NCBI GenBank assembly: GCA_965153455.1
Contig: OZ234504.1
Coordinates: forward strand, 11,780,001-11,844,000
Direction: 5' to 3'
From: Sphagnum compactum
Taxonomy: Eukaryota > Bryophyta > Sphagnopsida > Sphagnales
Length of the DNA stretch: 64,000 nt
Positions 60,701 to 64,000 of this stretch are shown piece by piece (positions within the stretch are counted from its first letter, which is position 1; each line of letters starts with the position of its first letter). Below the pieces are notes generated by a model, which saw only the letters and a list, made by a program, of their open reading frames with translations, had not been told where the DNA came from and did not search any database. Made by a program: the position numbers and the translations under genes.

Positions 60701-63059
60701 CACATATCACCATTTAGTTCATGGGAGAAACCAATTCAATTTCACATTTAGATTGTGAAGTTGGAAAATGTATCTAGGTGAAAGCAGACTACACTCCCCC
60801 AAAAATTGTAATCACAAACACAAATTTTTTATAGTTGGTTATGTTTGGTACATGTGCACATCGCATCTTGGATTATTTTTGCTCATTTCAAGTATATTGC
60901 ATTAGTTTTAGACTTAAACTAGTTTATTTAAAAAGAAATTCCAACAAACATTATGAACTTAAACATATGAAAAATATTTGTGTCAAAATAAATACGTTTT
61001 AAAATGTGAAAAATTACAAATATACTTCAAAACTAAGGTTACGGGTGGAGTTTTGTAGTGAATTTTTTGTGGTGAATGATATTGAAATACATCAACTAAA
61101 TCTAAGACCACTTAAAAATTTAAATTTTTTGGTGAAAATCCATTCAAAAATGTGTTTTTTCACACTTGTTGAACAACAAATGCATAATAAATTTTTATTT
61201 TTGGGAAAAAACCATTACCTTAAAAAAAAGGAAGATATTTTATAAATGGGCATTGTATTATTTTTTCATTTTTTTTTGGTTTGGTAATGTCGTGAACCAT
61301 AAACATGAGGCCCTATGGCCATTGAAAAAATGTACATTATATATTTTATACACATTGATTTTATTTAATCCTCTTCATCTAACCATTGAATCAAGCTCAA
61401 CTTGATTGAAAATGAGTTTTGAGTTCCAAATGTTGTCATGAACATTCTAAAGTTTTTCCCTTATGTTTAGGATTTCAAAAAGATGCCATGAATATTTTAG
61501 CTTATTACATACCTATCATATTTGTTATACATCACTTTTTTGGGTGAAAAATGGTTCACCCATCTCTAGAAAGGGATTCAAACTTGCCATGAGAATTTTG
61601 AAGTCACCTCCTTTAGTTGCTAGACTAGCTCTTGGGAACATAGGATTTAAAAAAAACATCTTTAGTCCATAATTCAATGGTGTCCAAGTGATTAAATGAA
61701 AAAACAATATGTTAATAGTTGCAATAATTAACAAAATTCACTAGGCTAACCTTGAAATTGAATAGTGATCATCCTTGACACAATACAAACTTGAAAATTA
61801 ATAACTAGAAATTAATAATTGATAGACATAGAAATCAATAACACATAGGAAGGCATGGTTGTAACTATATTTGGACTCCTCAATGTAATAAGGATGATGC
61901 TTATGAAAAAGACCCGTTGAAGCATCCTCAAATTGATTTCCACAACACAATGTATTTTGCAAGTGAATTACAATAGTTTGAAAAAAAAATTGAAATTTTG
62001 ATTAGGACTTTACAAAGTTTGAGGCTTACTATTATAAGTCATGGTTTTTTAAAGGTTCAAGTTGATTAATGGACATGTAGATTTTGACTAAAGTTTGGGG
62101 GCTTGAATGACACATATATTTTTTTGACTAGTCAACTTAACTATAATGGTTTGTTTGAATAGATATATTTAGTCAAGTTGTACATCCTTCATCTTTAGCC
62201 AAGTTGTACATTTGGGTCTTGGCAAGCTACAATCTACACAATTTGTGGCAAATTTGGAACTACATATAACATCAAAAGTAGTAACAAGTAAAATTTCACT
62301 CACTTTGAATAATTTTTAAAATCACATATAAATGATTTGGGCTTCAAATTTTAAAAAAACCACAAGAATTTTGAATGTGAAATTGAACATAGTTGTACAT
62401 TTCTATAAATGTACATCAATAATTTAATAAAGGCTTTTGAAAAACTCTTATTTGACAACAATTTTCCATATTTTCAAAAATTCAAAATTTCATCTTACTT
62501 TTGTCAAATGATTTTAAAAGCACTTAGCCCAAGTAAATCTTCAATGAAAGAACATTTTTCAACCTTAAAAAAATCATGATCATCTACATTATCATACGAT
62601 AATGTACTGATGAACATTTTAAAATCAACTGATGTCAATTTTATGACCTTACGAAAAATTGAAAAATTTGATGGGAAAGATTGTTCTTTATGGATTCTTT
62701 TATGTATGTGTAAAATTTCATGGAAAATTTATTATTAGTGTAGTACTCCTTAGTCCTTTTGTTGGAATTGTAGAATTGTGACATGGCTCTCCAAATCAAA
62801 ATAATATTTTGTTGGATTATTACATCATTCATATGTGCATTAGTTTTGCAACATAATGTTAGATTGGGATATAAACCATAATCTTTCATAAAATTTTAAT
62901 GAAAATTACTTCCCAAATTTCCACCATGATGCATGAAACTTGGATAGGTACTAAAAACTATCAAATTGTGATAGTTTTTTGTGTAGACCATAGCTTGCCA
63001 ACACCCATTTTTAATCAAAATGGCCAATGTTTGTTACGCAAATGTGACGTGTTTTGCTA
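57724..63059. other. AT-rich gene-poor spacer
   Basis: No gene is supported. A TC-poor, AT-rich sequence with homopolymers throughout. The frame 60082-60384 (plus) has mixed composition but no recognisable motif. Confidence 0.45.
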
Positions 63060-63205
63060 CCTTATGTATCTATTTCTTATCTATTCACCCACCTATTTCC
63101 TTAGTTAGCTACTTATTTACCTATTACTCACCCACCCACCCACCTACTTACTATTTACCTATGTACCTACCTATCTACTTAAATCTTCTCACCTACTTAC
63201 CTTAG
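63060..63205. repeat. CCTA/CCCA-rich low-complexity tract
   Basis: Runs of TACCTA, CACCCACCCACC and TTACCTATGTACCTACCTAT. The phrase ACCTATGTACCTA is shared with the foldback repeats near 5.83 and 12.27 kb, so this is probably a related or eroded copy without the hairpin core. Confidence 0.45.
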
Positions 63206-64000
63206 GCTTGTTAAACTTGACATCATGTGGCCATTTTGCGTCAAGCGTCATGTCAATGTTCGTCTTGATGCATTAGTCACATCCTTCAGGATTGATGTAT
63301 GAAATTTTTTAATTACACCCAGGCTGCCCATGTTATGTATGGTAGTTGAAAATAGATTTGGTCGCCATAAGATTGGTGACCAAACATTTTTGATCGCCAA
63401 CTTTTGGTCACCATAGTCAATCATTAGCTTTTAGTTGCCACAATTGATTTTGGTCGCCATCCAACAATCAAGATTTCTCGAATGGTGACCGAAACCCTTT
63501 TTGGTCACCAATAGATTAGTGATTGAAATTATTTTTCAATCATTAGCAATAGTTTTTTTCAATAGCTAACATTTGAATTTTTAATCGCCTTTGGTTGGTT
63601 CATGTAAAACTCGACAAAAGTTTTCCAAAAACATATTACATACCCCCTTTCCAAATTCCATTGCCTTGTATACCAAATTTTCTGTCATTAGACTAGGTGA
63701 GAGAAAAAAATTAGTCATCAATTATGGCGACCAAAAGTTAGTGACTGAATTTTTTGGGTGTAGCTAGAAAACATTCGAACATCGACCAAAATTTATTTGG
63801 CAACGAAAAAAATAATTTTCAATTGTTGGATCTATGGCCATTGTCAATTAGACGATTAATTTTTTTTGGGCAGTTTGCAAATTTCTTTTCAAGTGCACTG
63901 AAAGTTAGCGACCAAAATTTTTCGATTTGCATAGTTTTTTGGAAATTTTTCAATGAGTGCTATGTGTGGTGACTAAAGGTGACGAGAAATTCAATCGCCA
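63206..64000. repeat. Second copy of the GTCGCCA-array element, cut by the window edge
   Basis: The leader (ACATCATGTGGCCATTTTG, then GTCAAGCGTCATGTCAATG, at about 63217) matches that at 32020-32060. It is followed by about 650 bp of TTGGTCGCCA / TGGCGACCAAA-type motifs in both directions that run to the window end. It is probably the subterminal region of a DNA transposon whose body lies beyond 64000. Confidence 0.6.

Noticed and set aside
1-64000. CRISPR array, prokaryotic operon, rRNA or confident tRNA gene
   Set aside because: No regularly spaced repeats with unique spacers, no rRNA-like sequence and no cloverleaf with conserved T-loop that I could recognise; genes are spliced eukaryotic ones.

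Overview
This window is nuclear DNA of a green plant (streptophyte). It has spliced genes of plant-specific type (a proline-rich extensin-like receptor kinase, a group-A MAP kinase kinase, a plant-type HSP60 relic), long AT-rich gene-poor stretches, and transposon remains typical of plant chromosomes. Low gene density, a TORNADO1-like ROCO gene and old, decayed repeats would suit a non-seed land plant or a gymnosperm, but I cannot name the lineage from the sequence.

All recognisable genes lie on the minus strand. From left to right: a ROCO-type GTPase gene with LRR-like repeats (874-5095), with an apparent one-base frameshift near its 3' end and a broken coiled-coil extension at 1-873; a complete four-exon PERK receptor kinase (7011-10188), probably with a 5'UTR intron; an unidentified exon cluster (17.56-18.42 kb); a clearly dead mitochondrial-type HSP60 gene (18984-22935); a single-exon polytopic membrane protein of unknown family (24894-26261); and an eight-exon MAP kinase kinase of the MKK6 type (43538-46095) in which the first activation-loop phosphoacceptor position is proline.

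The space between genes is mostly mobile DNA. There are two solo LTRs of one family with 5-bp target duplications (20797-21686 and 23120-24035) and a decayed third copy (about 40.8-41.4 kb). Two neighbouring MITEs have TTA-type flanks (11573-11790 and 11858-12063). A LINE-like reverse transcriptase relic lies at 29.2-32.0 kb, and a hAT-type transposase relic at 33.06-34.28 kb next to an array of GTCGCCAA-type subterminal repeats that recurs at the right edge. Two non-autonomous Helitrons of one family face opposite ways (55297-56012 plus; 57271-57723 minus). A 100-bp-arm inverted repeat carries plant telo-box motifs (53884-54195).

I found no CRISPR array, operon or gene cluster that would amount to a new system. 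The most informative items are the altered MAPKK activation loop, the ROCO 3' frameshift with its repetitive tail, the Helitron pair with its C-rich minisatellite, and the layered insertions in the HSP60 pseudogene. All splice sites were read by eye and checked only for GT/AG ends and phase.
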